Shown here: one piece after another, positions 55,216-63,880 of the stretch
Position numbering within the stretch: position 1 is the first letter of the stretch
How the letters are laid out: every line of letters starts with the position of its first letter
Assembly (NCBI GenBank): GCA_964495375.1
Contig: CAZBWM010000020.1
Span: 18,371-82,370 of the forward strand
DNA from: JAIESQ01 sp964495375
Lineage (GTDB): Bacteria > Planctomycetota > Planctomycetia > Pirellulales > JAEUIK01
Direction: 5' to 3'
Length of the DNA: 64,000 nucleotides
The notes under the pieces: generated by a model
Told to the model about the DNA's origin: nothing
Database searches by the model: none
What the model saw: the letters and a program-made list of their open reading frames with translations, nothing else
Translations under genes and position numbers: made by a program

Positions 55216-55234
55216 CATGGGCTGGAAGCCCATG
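55216..55234. repeat. REP-like palindrome CATGGGCT-GGA-AGCCCATG
   Basis: Perfect 8-bp arms, again with a three-base GGA loop, 33 bases from the preceding palindrome. The minus-strand translation is MGFQPMN. The pair with matching loop length and sequence type looks like one composite repeat unit. Confidence 0.7.
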
Positions 55235-55398
55235 CCACGGTGCGCTCCGCGGCTACTCCCAGCCAGCGGGTCGATGATGCTTCACCAGCCACCGCAGCCC
55301 TTGTCGGACTGCCGACTCTCCGCCCGCGCCATCGATTGCCAACAGCAATTGCTCGGTCGTCACGCTGCGCGTCGCCACGGCGTGATCGGGCTCCTGCA

Positions 55399-58300
55399 TC
55401 ACCCTCGCTCTTGGCGAATCGCGGCATCCTTGGTTTCAGCTGGCGACAGCGTCGGCCGAATCAGCCAATCTCCGTCTTGGAATTCCTTGGGCTCGTCCCC
55501 CTCGGGCAGGCCCACCGCTGAGCTGCCGCTCGCTTCGCCGTCGTAGTGCACGTAGACGCCCGAGGTTTGCTGAGGGTTGAAACCGACGCATAGATAGAAC
55601 TCCTTGGATACCACCGTCGGCTTGGTCTTGAAATCGACCCACTGCGGATCGCCTCGCTCAAACTTCGCGTAGGGATACTCGAACTCGGCGATGGGCTTGA
55701 GATCTGCATCGCAAACCCAGAGCTTGAAGTACTTGGGGGTTTGCGGATAGCCGTAGCGCGAGCCAAAGATGCGCACCGAGGTGAGATTCCATTCCCCCTG
55801 GGGGGCCGCGAAGCGCACCAGGTGACCGCTGCCGGCGATGCTCCGCTTGCCGGCCGAAGTATTGTCGTCGTGCTTGAGCTCGACGGGGCCGGTGACAACG
55901 GTCGCGGCGACAATTCCGTCGCTGGCGCCGAGCGTCAACGCCCCGGTTCGGGCTTCGCTGCCAGTGGCTTCTTCAATTGGCAGTGCGAACGGGTCTGCTC
56001 CGTTGGTCTCGAGGTTGATCTCCGCCTTGGTGGGCGGCGCAGCGCCCGGCTCGGCAGCTTCGGATTGAGTCGATTCTGGCTCGACTTGCTCCGGCCGCGT
56101 TGCCGGGGGAGCGTCGGGCATCGGTGAGGCCACCCGGTTGTTCTCCGCGCTAACTGCCAGTTGAATCGCGCTGACGGCGTCTGCCGCGGCGCCTACAACG
56201 TCAGCATTCTGTTCGCGGCGAGCACTTTCGAGCACTGGCAGGGCCTCGGCCGCAGCCGCGCCCAGGCGCCCCAGCGCCCCGATCGCCTGCGTGCGCACAT
56301 GCGACGGATCGTCAACGCGCGCCGCTAACTGAATGAGTTTCTTAACCACCTCCGGACGCAGCGGTACCGGCTTCGTTGAGTTCCACGAAGGGACGAACGG
56401 ATTGCCGCCCATTCCTGGCGCCGGCGGCGCCAATGCCGCAATCGCCATGCCCACGACCATCGCATTGTCGTCTGATAACGCCTCGAAGATCGCCGGCGAT
56501 GATCGATCGACGCGCGCCAGCGCCACGATCGCGTCGCGACGAACTTCGGGATTCTCGTCCTTCGTCATTTCCACGATCTTGGCGACCGTCTCAGGCGGAG
56601 TCACCAACCCGAACGCGAACACGTTCAAGGCGAATCGCCGCGTGCTCGCATCGTCGCTCTTCAGCGCGCCGACCAGCACTGGCACCCCCACCTCGCGGTC
56701 GATGGTGTTGAACGATTCGATGGCCGCCTTGTACATCACGCCGGCTGGCGTGGTGTCGATGTACCAACTGCGATTGGATCGCATGGCCCGCACGATTTGT
56801 TCGGCCGCCATCGTGGCCAGCGCCTTGTCGTACGCGCTGAACGCGGTCAAGGCCTCGATCGCGACGGCCCGACGCGCAGGGCTCAGCTCTTGTTGCAGCA
56901 CCCTCACCCACTCGTCGAACGACTTGCCGTCGTAACGGGCTGAAATCATATCCACTCCCTCGGGGAAGCCGGCTGCAACGCGGGCCGCAGGCGTGCCACT
57001 TGCCGCGGGCGGCGCGAAAGGATCAGTCTTGGCGTTCGGTTCGTTCGGCGATAGCGTTCCGTCCGGCTGTGCTGGAAACGGCACCCCACTCTGACGCCGC
57101 CACTGCGCCGCGCGCTGGACAAGCGTTGACAATCCCCGTTTGGCGAGGGCCAGGTTGTACTCCGCCAGAGCGAGCTGCTCGGTCTCGCCCCCCTTGGCAG
57201 CGATGTCCGCGAGCGCCTTAACTTGCGCGTGCAACTTCTTCAATCGCTCGATGTGCTGCTGGCAGTACTCGACCTGCCTCCGAGGATTCGCATCGTTTTC
57301 CAATTGCGCGGCTAGCCAACGCTCGGACCATTGGCAGACTAGGTCGAGCGTCCCCGCGCCGGCGTGATAGGCCGTGTTGGCCGCTTCAAAACCTTTGCGC
57401 GAGGCGGCCAAGAGCTCGGCCGCGGCGTCATCTTGTGGTGGCATGTCTTGCGTGGGCTCGGCGGCCTCCTGCGCAGCCTCCGGCGGGCTCGCGGGCGTGG
57501 CCGGCGCCGGTGGTTCTTCGGCCACTAGTTCCAATCGCACGGCGGCCGCCACGATCACCAAGGCCGCGGACACCAACACCATGAGCTTCTTCATCGTCGA
57601 GTCCTCCTTCGGTTCCCCAGACAAGAGCCGCCTGACACGGGTCGCCAGGCTGCGGCCCCGCGCCGCCGGATTGAACGATGTATGCGGCTGTGGCGCCGCT
57701 CCCAAATTGACGAGTAGCGCTGCGAACTCGGTCGCCGGCAGCTCGGCCACGGCCGCCCGATCGCACGCCCATTCGGCCGCTTCATCGAAGCGCCGCACGC
57801 TCCACCAGGCAGCCGGATTGAACCAATGCGGTAGCGCCAACACGCGTACGGCCAGCGACTTCCACACATCGCCGCGCCGGTAGTGCATCAGCTCGTGACG
57901 CAAGATGGCCGCCCGGGCCGCCACGCTCAGTTCGCTCCACGTCTCGATCGGCACCAGCAGCACGTAGCCGCGCGGCAATCGGCAGAGCGAAGGCCCGGCG
58001 CCGCTGGTGGCGCGCAGCGGAATCGAGCAGCGCACCCCTTCCGCGGACAAGAGCGCCAACCATTGCGCTTGCCACTCGGGCCGCAAGCGGTCATCCAAAT
58101 GCGATTCACCGCCGACCTGCCGCACCAGTCGCACGTAACTCGACAGCGAAGCGCCTGCGAGCACGACAATGCCCACGACCCACAGGACAACCAGGGCCAC
58201 CGGCAACCTGCGCTGCCAGTCGATGGCAGCGACGAAACTCAACGTGCGCTGCCACCAGCCTTGCTTCTCGATAACGACCGGAGCGGGCGCGTGCGCGGCT

Positions 58301-58701
58301 TGCGCTCCATGCGCCAGACCATTATCATGCAACGGGGCCGCAGTGGCCGAATCGACAAGGATTGCAGCGAGCGGTATCGCGCCTGCATCGGCCGGCGAAG
58401 GGCCGAAGTCGAATGGCGGTTCCAAGTCTGGCGATGAGATCGGCAGCAGCGGTTCGCGATCGACTGCTTCGCTCGCAATATCGCGCGGCGCCGCATCATT
58501 AGCCGCGTACCAAGGCACTTCAATGCGCCAGCCAACGAACAACCAGCCCACCAAGAGCGCCAACACCCAGCCAGCGCGGTGCACATCGATCGATCGCGGA
58601 CGCGTCAACCGCAACAGCGCTTCGACCAACAGCACGGCCAGACTCAGCCACAGCGTGGTGCGGACCAGCGCCGGCAACAAACTTTCGGTAATCGCGGTCA
58701 T
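55399..58701 (-). CDS. M56 (BlaR1-like) peptidase with HEAT repeats and C-terminal domain
   Basis: 1100 residues, coupled by ATGA overlap to the BlaI-type repressor gene upstream. N-terminal helices (about 10-55, 165-190), then the M56 metalloprotease site RHELMHYRRGD (about 267) with the third-ligand segment FDEAAEWACDRAAV. A further helix (about 370-390, MKKLMVLVSAALVIVAAAV) follows. Next are an Ala/Glu/Pro-rich and helical region, HEAT-like repeats (about 590-840, e.g. NPEVRRDAIVALARVDRSSP), and a C-terminal beta-rich domain (about 920-1080) with WNLTSVRIFGSRYGYP and FYLCVGFNPQQTSGVYVHYD. Family logic: signal sensing activates cleavage of the repressor. The penicillin-binding domain of BlaR1 is absent, so the signal is probably not a beta-lactam. 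Confidence 0.9.
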   Translation of the reverse strand: MTAITESLLPALVRTTLWLSLAVLLVEALLRLTRPRSIDVHRAGWVLALLVGWLFVGWRIEVPWYAANDAAPRDIASEAVDREPLLPISSPDLEPPFDFGPSPADAGAIPLAAILVDSATAAPLHDNGLAHGAQAAHAPAPVVIEKQGWWQRTLSFVAAIDWQRRLPVALVVLWVVGIVVLAGASLSSYVRLVRQVGGESHLDDRLRPEWQAQWLALLSAEGVRCSIPLRATSGAGPSLCRLPRGYVLLVPIETWSELSVAARAAILRHELMHYRRGDVWKSLAVRVLALPHWFNPAAWWSVRRFDEAAEWACDRAAVAELPATEFAALLVNLGAAPQPHTSFNPAARGRSLATRVRRLLSGEPKEDSTMKKLMVLVSAALVIVAAAVRLELVAEEPPAPATPASPPEAAQEAAEPTQDMPPQDDAAAELLAASRKGFEAANTAYHAGAGTLDLVCQWSERWLAAQLENDANPRRQVEYCQQHIERLKKLHAQVKALADIAAKGGETEQLALAEYNLALAKRGLSTLVQRAAQWRRQSGVPFPAQPDGTLSPNEPNAKTDPFAPPAASGTPAARVAAGFPEGVDMISARYDGKSFDEWVRVLQQELSPARRAVAIEALTAFSAYDKALATMAAEQIVRAMRSNRSWYIDTTPAGVMYKAAIESFNTIDREVGVPVLVGALKSDDASTRRFALNVFAFGLVTPPETVAKIVEMTKDENPEVRRDAIVALARVDRSSPAIFEALSDDNAMVVGMAIAALAPPAPGMGGNPFVPSWNSTKPVPLRPEVVKKLIQLAARVDDPSHVRTQAIGALGRLGAAAAEALPVLESARREQNADVVGAAADAVSAIQLAVSAENNRVASPMPDAPPATRPEQVEPESTQSEAAEPGAAPPTKAEINLETNGADPFALPIEEATGSEARTGALTLGASDGIVAATVVTGPVELKHDDNTSAGKRSIAGSGHLVRFAAPQGEWNLTSVRIFGSRYGYPQTPKYFKLWVCDADLKPIAEFEYPYAKFERGDPQWVDFKTKPTVVSKEFYLCVGFNPQQTSGVYVHYDGEASGSSAVGLPEGDEPKEFQDGDWLIRPTLSPAETKDAAIRQERG

Positions 58702-59099
58702 GATTGTTTCTCCGGCCGGCCCTGCTGCTGTTCTGCGTCACGGATGAGTTGTTTCAGTTCGGCGATCTCGTCGGGCGAGAGCGCTCGATCGCGCACCAGA
58801 TGCGCCACCAGCGGAACGACGCTGCCACCGCTGACGCGCTCCAGCAGCAGATCGAGGTGTCGGGCCCCCACTTCATCGGGCCCAACCGTCGCCGCATACT
58901 GTGAGGGCCGATCCGTGCTGCGGCGGACGATCCCCTTTTCGACGAGTCGATTCAGCCGCGTCTGGACGGTGGTGTAACCCAGCGGCCGCCCCAGTGCGGC
59001 GTGAGCTTCCGAAAGCGTGGCCCCTTGAAGCCGCCACAACACCTGCATGATTTCCATTTCACCGGCCGAAAGCCGGGCCGGTTTCCGTCGCGCGCCCAT
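58698..59099 (-). CDS. BlaI/MecI-type transcriptional repressor
   Basis: 133 residues. The winged-helix DNA-binding domain is typical of the family: RLSAGEMEIMQVLWRL, ATLSEAHAAL, and YTTVQTRLNRLVEKGIVRR as the recognition helix and wing. The C-terminal helices (about 80-125) provide dimerisation and usually contain the cleavage site used by the cognate M56 protease. The gene precedes and overlaps the M56 gene. Two dyads directly upstream (59128-59143 and 59154-59169) are strong candidates for autoregulatory operators. Confidence 0.94.
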   Translation of the reverse strand: MGARRKPARLSAGEMEIMQVLWRLQGATLSEAHAALGRPLGYTTVQTRLNRLVEKGIVRRSTDRPSQYAATVGPDEVGARHLDLLLERVSGGSVVPLVAHLVRDRALSPDEIAELKQLIRDAEQQQGRPEKQS

Positions 59100-59127
59100 C
59101 GTGTTGTGATCCTCAAGAAGTCAGCAA

Positions 59128-59143
59128 TACGACACAGGTCATA
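59128..59143. promoter_or_regulatory. Predicted BlaI-type operator O1
   Basis: TACGAC-ACAG-GTCATA: two 6-bp half-sites around a four-base centre with one mismatch, starting 29 bases upstream of the repressor ATG. It has the same geometry as the second dyad, 26 bp away centre to centre. BlaI/MecI family operators are also TAC-rich dyads. Confidence 0.72.
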
Positions 59144-59153
59144 AAACGGATAA

Positions 59154-59169
59154 TACGACCGCTGTCGTA
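59154..59169. promoter_or_regulatory. Predicted BlaI-type operator O2
   Basis: TACGAC-CGCT-GTCGTA: perfect 6-bp arms and a four-base centre. With O1 it forms a tandem pair in the short region upstream of the repressor gene, which is visibly AT-richer than its surroundings and probably contains the promoter. Confidence 0.78.
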
Positions 59170-59252
59170 AATTGCAAGAGAAATTTCCCGCGATTTGTGC
59201 CGGGGTCTCGAGGCGTCTGGAAGCCGTGGCCGCAGAAGTCAAAGCGTTCATC

Positions 59253-59325
59253 GGGGACTGGAGTCGTTCGTGCGTGGCGGCAGCAAGCGCAAAAGGCATG
59301 CGAATCAGAAACGACTCCTGTCCCC
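59253..59325. repeat. REP-like hairpin A
   Basis: 16-bp arms, GGGGACTGGAGTCGTT and AACGACTCCTGTCCCC, enclose about 40 bases. Fifteen of sixteen positions pair; the exception is a T opposite T within the CTGG/CCTG block. The same mismatch recurs in hairpins C and D. Confidence 0.8.
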
Positions 59326-59461
59326 CTCGGCGACACTCGCTCGCAGGTGCTTGCTTTTCAAACCGCAATCAACGTCAATCACGAGAGCCGGAAAGTTCCG
59401 TGAGCCCCCCCTGATCCAGCAGCCCGTATCAATCAAGAATCATCATGCATCGGGACAAACC

Positions 59462-60457
59462 GTGAACATTGTCCGCTGCGATCGAGAGTTCGAAACCCCC
59501 ACCGTCGACGACACGCTGCACGCCTGGGGGCACGCGCTCACACTGCTCCCCGATGGCATCAGCGAGGACGAACTCTGCGCGGCGCTGGCCGATTGCGACT
59601 TGCTCTTGATGTGCTACACGCCGATCACGGCGCGCGTCATTGCTGCGGCGCCACGTCTCAATGGGATCATCAAGTACGGCGTCGGCATCGATGCCATCGA
59701 TATCCCGGCCGCCCACGCGCGCGGGATCGCGGTCGTCAACGTCCCAGCCTATGCCGAAGAGACTGTCGCCGAAGGGGCCTTCGCAATGTTGATCGCCTTG
59801 GCCAAGCGGCTCCCCGCACTGCAACAGGTCATGCGCCGCGAGGGCTGGGTGTGGCCCACCGCCCAATGGCTCGCTGTCGACATCGCGGGCAAAACCGTGG
59901 GCATCGTCGGCTGCGGCCGGATCGGCGCCAGCATGGCCCGCATGGCCGGCGCCGGCTTTCGAGCGCGGGTGATCGGTTACGATCCCCTCAAGAGCCCTGC
60001 CGAGTTGCGAGCGCTAGGCATCGAACCGTTCGACGATCTGCACGCCCTGCTGGCCGCCAGCGATTTCGTTTCGCTGCATGTGGCACTCAGCGATGCAACG
60101 CGGCATCTCATCGGCGCGGCGGAACTGGCCAAGATGAAGCCGTCGGCCATCCTGATCAATTCGGCCCGCGGCGCACTGATTGACGAACTGGCTTTGTTGC
60201 GCGCTCTCAAGGAAGGTCGCCTCGCCGGCGCCGGTCTCGATGTCTTCAGCCAGGAGCCGCTCGATCAGACGAGCCATCCGCTGCGCGAGCTCTACGCAAT
60301 GGAAAACGTAATCCTCTCCCCCCATCTGACCTTCTACACCGCCGAGGCGATGGCCCGCTTGGAGGCCGAAACGCTGGAGCGTTGTCGCGAGATTCTCGAG
60401 GGGCGGCCGGTCACGATCCGCTCGACCGACCCGCGCCTGCAAGGGGGGGCAGCGTAA
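59462..60457 (+). CDS. D-isomer-specific 2-hydroxyacid dehydrogenase
   Basis: 331 residues from a GTG at 59462, giving VNIVRCDREFETPTVDD. Although the frame is open from 59195, the upstream 89 codons run through a REP-like hairpin and are not protein-like. NAD-binding signature VGIVGCGRIGASMARMA (about 145-165), substrate-loop KYGVGIDAIDIPAA, catalytic Arg in NSARGALIDE, and the late HLTFYT supplying the His. Relatives reduce 2-keto acids such as glyoxylate, hydroxypyruvate or 3-phosphohydroxypyruvate; the particular substrate cannot be read from sequence. It lacks a C-terminal ACT domain, so is not a full-length serA. Confidence 0.9.
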   Translation: MNIVRCDREFETPTVDDTLHAWGHALTLLPDGISEDELCAALADCDLLLMCYTPITARVIAAAPRLNGIIKYGVGIDAIDIPAAHARGIAVVNVPAYAEETVAEGAFAMLIALAKRLPALQQVMRREGWVWPTAQWLAVDIAGKTVGIVGCGRIGASMARMAGAGFRARVIGYDPLKSPAELRALGIEPFDDLHALLAASDFVSLHVALSDATRHLIGAAELAKMKPSAILINSARGALIDELALLRALKEGRLAGAGLDVFSQEPLDQTSHPLRELYAMENVILSPHLTFYTAEAMARLEAETLERCREILEGRPVTIRSTDPRLQGGAA

Positions 60458-60502
60458 AGTCGAGGGTCAGTCTCAAGCGATGCAGCGTCCGAGCTGTGCG
60501 TC

Positions 60503-60582
60503 CGAACGGTGCCAGGAACCGATTCGAGCGAAGCGTTTCCAATTCTTGTGTTACCTGAGAATCGGCTCCTGACACCCGTTCG
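60503..60582. repeat. REP-like hairpin B between convergent genes
   Basis: Arms of about 23 bases (CGAACGG-TG-CCAGGA-ACCGATTC and its near complement) around a loop of about 35 bases, with one bulge and two mismatches. It lies 45 bases after the dehydrogenase stop and ends 16 bases from the stop of the convergent lactonase gene, so it may also act as a bidirectional terminator-like structure. Confidence 0.75.
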
Positions 60583-60597
60583 GGCTTCCCGCCTTTT

Positions 60598-61866
60598 TCA
60601 GCCCGCCTTGGCAAGGTCGAGGAAGACGATCATCGACGGATTTCCCACGGCGGCAAAGTGATTGGTGAACTCGAGCCCGCCCGACTTTTGATCGACCCGG
60701 AAGACGGCAACGTTGTCGGCGCGCTGATTGCAGCAGTAGAGAAACGCGCCGGTCGGATCGAAGTTGAAACTGCGCGGATAATCGCCGTGCGTCCACTCCT
60801 CGCCGACATAGGTCAGCTCTCCCTTGGGGCCGACGGCAAAGATGCCGATGCTGTCGTGCAGCCGGTTGCCCACGTAGACGAATCGCCCATCGGCCGACAC
60901 CAGAATCTCCGAGCAAAAATTGCTGCCGGCAAACCCCGGGGGCAACGTGGAGATCGTCTGCCGCGAAGCGAGCCGACCGGTGGCCGCGTCGTAATCGAAC
61001 AACACGATCGTCGAGCCTTCTTCCTGCACCGAGTAGAGCCAACGCCCGTTGGGATGAAAATGAAAATGCCGGGGACCGTCCCCCGGCGGTAGCGAAACGC
61101 TCGGCACGTCGGCCGGCGTCAGCACTCCCTTCTGTGCGTCGAACTTCCAGATGAGAATCTGGTCCAGCCCCAGATCGACGTGCAGCACGAAACGTCCCGC
61201 CGCATCAGCCTGAATCATGTGCGCGTGCGTGCGGTCATGCCCGCTAATCGCGAAACTTCCCGGCGGTGCACTCGTCGCCCGGGTGGGCCCGATCGTGCCG
61301 GCGTCGTTCTTGATATCGGTCGCCTCCCCCAAACGGCCGTCAGGCAGAATCGGCAGCACCGCCACCGAGCCGCCGAAGTAGTTGGCCACCAGTAAGTGGC
61401 GCCCGGCCGGATGCACACTCACATAGGTCGGGCCGGCGCCGCCCGACGGCACGGTGTTCAGCAATTTCAATTTGCCGTCGCCGCGATCAATGCCAAAGGC
61501 GCTCACCGTCCCTTGCTTGTCGTCGCCGACGCGATCGGTCTCATTGGCCGAATAGAGCCGCGTGCCGCCAGAATTCAACGCCAGGCAACTCGGGCTGGTC
61601 CCCATCTCGACGACGCCCGCAGGCGTCATCGCCCCACTGTCGCGATTCACCTGAAACAGATGAATGCCGCGACCGTTGCCCGGCGGCAGATCGACCTGTG
61701 TCGGCAACACATCGCCCAGCGGCGAACTGAACGTGCCGACATAGGCCAACAGCGGCCCGGTAGGCTTGTCTTGCGCTAACAACCGCCCAGCCATCCAAGG
61801 CGCGGTTCCTGCCAGCGCGGCCGACGTTTTCAAGAACGCGCGCCGGGATTGATCGAGTGGAATCAT
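60598..61866 (-). CDS. Tat-exported lactonase-type seven-bladed beta-propeller protein
   Basis: 422 residues from the ATG at 61866 (AGAGGGA upstream). The Tat signal is SRRAFLKTSAALAGTAPW. The mature part is a lactonase/6-phosphogluconolactonase-family propeller, with repeated blade motifs: YVGTFSSPLGD, GRGIHLFQVN, SCLALNSGGTRLYSAN, YVSVHPAGRHLLVANY, PRHFHFHPNGRWLYSVQEEG and ILVSADGRFVYVGNRLHDSI. The cytoplasmic Pgl enzymes lack such signals, so a periplasmic lactonase or binding function is more likely than the pentose phosphate step. Convergent with the dehydrogenase gene. Confidence 0.9.
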   Translation of the reverse strand: MIPLDQSRRAFLKTSAALAGTAPWMAGRLLAQDKPTGPLLAYVGTFSSPLGDVLPTQVDLPPGNGRGIHLFQVNRDSGAMTPAGVVEMGTSPSCLALNSGGTRLYSANETDRVGDDKQGTVSAFGIDRGDGKLKLLNTVPSGGAGPTYVSVHPAGRHLLVANYFGGSVAVLPILPDGRLGEATDIKNDAGTIGPTRATSAPPGSFAISGHDRTHAHMIQADAAGRFVLHVDLGLDQILIWKFDAQKGVLTPADVPSVSLPPGDGPRHFHFHPNGRWLYSVQEEGSTIVLFDYDAATGRLASRQTISTLPPGFAGSNFCSEILVSADGRFVYVGNRLHDSIGIFAVGPKGELTYVGEEWTHGDYPRSFNFDPTGAFLYCCNQRADNVAVFRVDQKSGGLEFTNHFAAVGNPSMIVFLDLAKAG

Positions 61867-61897
61867 TTTATGCTGTCCCTCTATTACCAAGCGAACC

Positions 61898-62233
61898 TTA
61901 GTCCGCTTGATTCTCCGTCAAAGCTTCTTGGTCTTTTTCGATCAATGCGGCCGACAGAGTGGTCCTGGCGTCCTCAAGTTCGGCCACGCGGCGCTTTAGC
62001 TCTAAATTCTCGCTGAAAAGCTGCTGGTTTGCTTGTTCGTAGGACTGGCAGGCCTGCATCGTTCGATGGATGATCGCGGTTCTTTCCTGGAGCATTGCTT
62101 CGTACCAATTTTCGATGGCATCCAGCGCGCGATGCTTTCGCCACAGAGAAACCGACAACGCGATGATGGCAACGACGAGAAACCAGGTGCTGAGCCTGAA
62201 TTGAAACCAGCGGCGAGACGGAAGGTATCGCAT
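61898..62233 (-). CDS. Small FRLST-type membrane protein with coiled coil
   Basis: 111 residues. A basic start (MRYLPSRRWFQ) leads into FRLSTWFLVVAIIALSVSLW, an N-terminal anchor motif I recognise from many small planctomycete proteins. The rest is a heptad-like coiled coil (about 38-105; NQQLFSENLELKRRVAELED). No catalytic motif. It follows 30 bases or so upstream of the lactonase gene in the same direction and may be co-transcribed. Function unknown. Confidence 0.72.
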   Translation of the reverse strand: MRYLPSRRWFQFRLSTWFLVVAIIALSVSLWRKHRALDAIENWYEAMLQERTAIIHRTMQACQSYEQANQQLFSENLELKRRVAELEDARTTLSAALIEKDQEALTENQAD

Positions 62234-62467
62234 GGGATCACACTAACCAATGAATGGGCTCAATTCTTTACGTTCGCAGGTCGACAGCAAATGCAACCAA
62301 ACCGTCCAGGCTGCCAGGGACGACGCTGGCGACAGTCATTCTTTAGCATGCTGCCGGCGCACGCTACTCCACAATGGTATCCTGTGGACATTCGGAATTC
62401 AGGACCAACGACGATCGTCTAGTTGAGTTGTTTGTTCCCCACCGCCGCTTTTCCACCAGCCAACCCC

Positions 62468-63583
62468 ATGAACTCAAGAACTCTATCCGTCGCGTTGATT
62501 TGCCAACTGCTGGCTGTTGTCGATTGGTCGGTCGCGGCCGAGCGCCCGACACCGCCGGCCCGCGATCCGCACACACCCGGCTTCGTGGCCGCGCAAGAGT
62601 TGCCCGACGGCGAAGTGCCACCGGTCGACGCGGAGGGCAACTTCATCATCGGGCCGACCCACAAGCCGGCCGCGGAAACGCGCGAGCAGCCCGACGTACC
62701 GCACGGCGACGTGCATAACCTGGTGATGCAATCGACCGACAGCAAGCTCTACCCCGGCATCGCGCGCGATGCGAACACCTTCGGCACGGTAGAGCCTGGC
62801 AACCCGGCCAAGCTCATCGTCACGACCAGCCGCCCCGCGCCGTACACGCGCCGCGTGGCCGTTTACGTCCCCAAGCAATACCAGCCGGGCACGGCCGCGC
62901 CATTCATTGTCGGCGCCGACGGACCCGACAAGCTGCTATTCACAACGCTCGACAATCTGATCGCCCAGCGAAAGGTGCCGGCGATGATCGCCATCTCGAT
63001 CGGCAACGGCAGCGGCGATGCCCAGGGGAGCCAGCGCGGCCTGGAATACGACACCATGTCGGGCCGCTACGCCGAGTTCGTCGAAACCGAAGTGCTGCCG
63101 CTGGTCGAGCGCGAGTGCCAGGTGAAGCTGACCAAAGACCCCGACGGCCGCGCCACGATGGGCTGCAGCTCCGGTGGCTCCTGCGCCTTGATCATGGCCT
63201 GGTATCGCCCCGACCTGTACCACCGCGTGTTGACTTACTCCGGCACGTACGTCAATCAGCAGTGGCCCTACAACGCCGAGACGCCCCACGGCGCGTGGGA
63301 GTTTCATGAGCGATTGATTCCCGACAGCCCGGCGAAACCGCTGCGCATCTGGCTGGAGGTCAGCGATCGCGATCTGCTGAACCCCAACGCCATGCTTGAT
63401 GGCATGCACGATTGGGTGCTTGCTAACGAGAACATGGCCAAGGTGCTGGCCGCCAAGGGCTATCACTATCAGTTCGTCTTCGCGCGCAACGCCCGGCATT
63501 GCGACGCCGGCGTCAAACAGCAAACGCTTCCCGCGGCGCTCCAGTGGCTGTGGCAAGGGTACAAAATTGCCAAGAAGGAGTAG
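62468..63583 (+). CDS. Exported esterase (enterochelin esterase-like alpha/beta hydrolase)
   Basis: 371 residues from the ATG at 62468. Signal peptide about 1-23 (ICQLLAVVDWSVAAE). The core is an esterase-D/Fes-like alpha/beta hydrolase: RRVAVYVPKQYQPGTAAPFI, AISIGNGSGDAQGSQR, the nucleophile elbow GCSSGGSC, ARNARHCDAGV with the catalytic His near the end, and LEVSDRDLL providing the likely acid. It should hydrolyse ester bonds in the periplasm or outside the cell; planctomycete relatives are often linked to carbohydrate esters, but no such gene adjoins it. Divergent from the FRLST-type protein gene. Confidence 0.9.
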   Translation: MNSRTLSVALICQLLAVVDWSVAAERPTPPARDPHTPGFVAAQELPDGEVPPVDAEGNFIIGPTHKPAAETREQPDVPHGDVHNLVMQSTDSKLYPGIARDANTFGTVEPGNPAKLIVTTSRPAPYTRRVAVYVPKQYQPGTAAPFIVGADGPDKLLFTTLDNLIAQRKVPAMIAISIGNGSGDAQGSQRGLEYDTMSGRYAEFVETEVLPLVERECQVKLTKDPDGRATMGCSSGGSCALIMAWYRPDLYHRVLTYSGTYVNQQWPYNAETPHGAWEFHERLIPDSPAKPLRIWLEVSDRDLLNPNAMLDGMHDWVLANENMAKVLAAKGYHYQFVFARNARHCDAGVKQQTLPAALQWLWQGYKIAKKE

Positions 63584-63586
63584 CGT

Positions 63587-63620
<34 letters not shown>

Positions 63621-63622
63621 GA

Positions 63623-63845
63623 TTGGAGTCGTTCCGGCGACGGTGTCAGGAAGCGCCGAGCTTGCGAGTGCCGGGGACTGGTACATTTTTCGGTGAGCGA
63701 CGTTGGCTGCTCGTACTCGCCTCGGCCGAAAACATGTACCTGTCCCCCTCCGTAGCTCGCGCGAAGCTGCGCTGCTCATCAGGGCGCGGGCACGCGAGTC
63801 GTTACGGCGTCGGTGTCTGGAACCGCCGAGCCTGCGACGATCCAT
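63623..63845. repeat. Two direct repeats of about 50 bases
   Basis: The copies at 63623-63672 and 63797-63845 share GAGTCGTT, GGCG, GGTGTC and the block GCCGAGC-TGCGA, differing at scattered positions. The second copy forms the left arm of hairpin D; the first leads into hairpin C. Confidence 0.7.
63673..63747. repeat. REP-like hairpin C
   Basis: Arms of 21-22 bases, GGGGACTGGTACATTTTTCGG against the complement of CCGAAAACATGTACCTGTCCCC (in two segments), around a loop of about 32 bases. As in hairpin A, a T opposes T in the CTGG/CCTG block. Confidence 0.82.
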
Positions 63846-63880
63846 TGTCCTGCACGTCGTCGAAGGTGGTTCCTGACACC
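63812..63880. repeat. REP-like hairpin D
   Basis: Arms GGTGTCTGGAACC and GGTTCCTGACACC, twelve of thirteen pairing, around about 43 bases. The single mismatch is again T opposite T in the CTGG/CCTG block. Confidence 0.8.

Larger units (their letters stand above)
55039..55398. other. Intergenic region with palindromic repeats
   Basis: 360 bases between two minus-strand genes. The part nearest the oxidoreductase start should hold its promoter. Two short hairpins at 55164-55182 and 55216-55234 are the only clear structure. No gene is visible. Confidence 0.6.

Noticed and set aside
55039..55233. N-terminal extension of the Gfo/Idh/MocA oxidoreductase
   Set aside because: It would place 65 residues translated from palindromic repeats before an otherwise canonical Tat signal that starts at the ATG at 55038.
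60503..60582. Reading hairpin B as a standard intrinsic terminator
   Set aside because: The arms are long with a 35-base loop and no T-run on either side; it fits the REP-like family better, though it may still slow transcription between the convergent genes.
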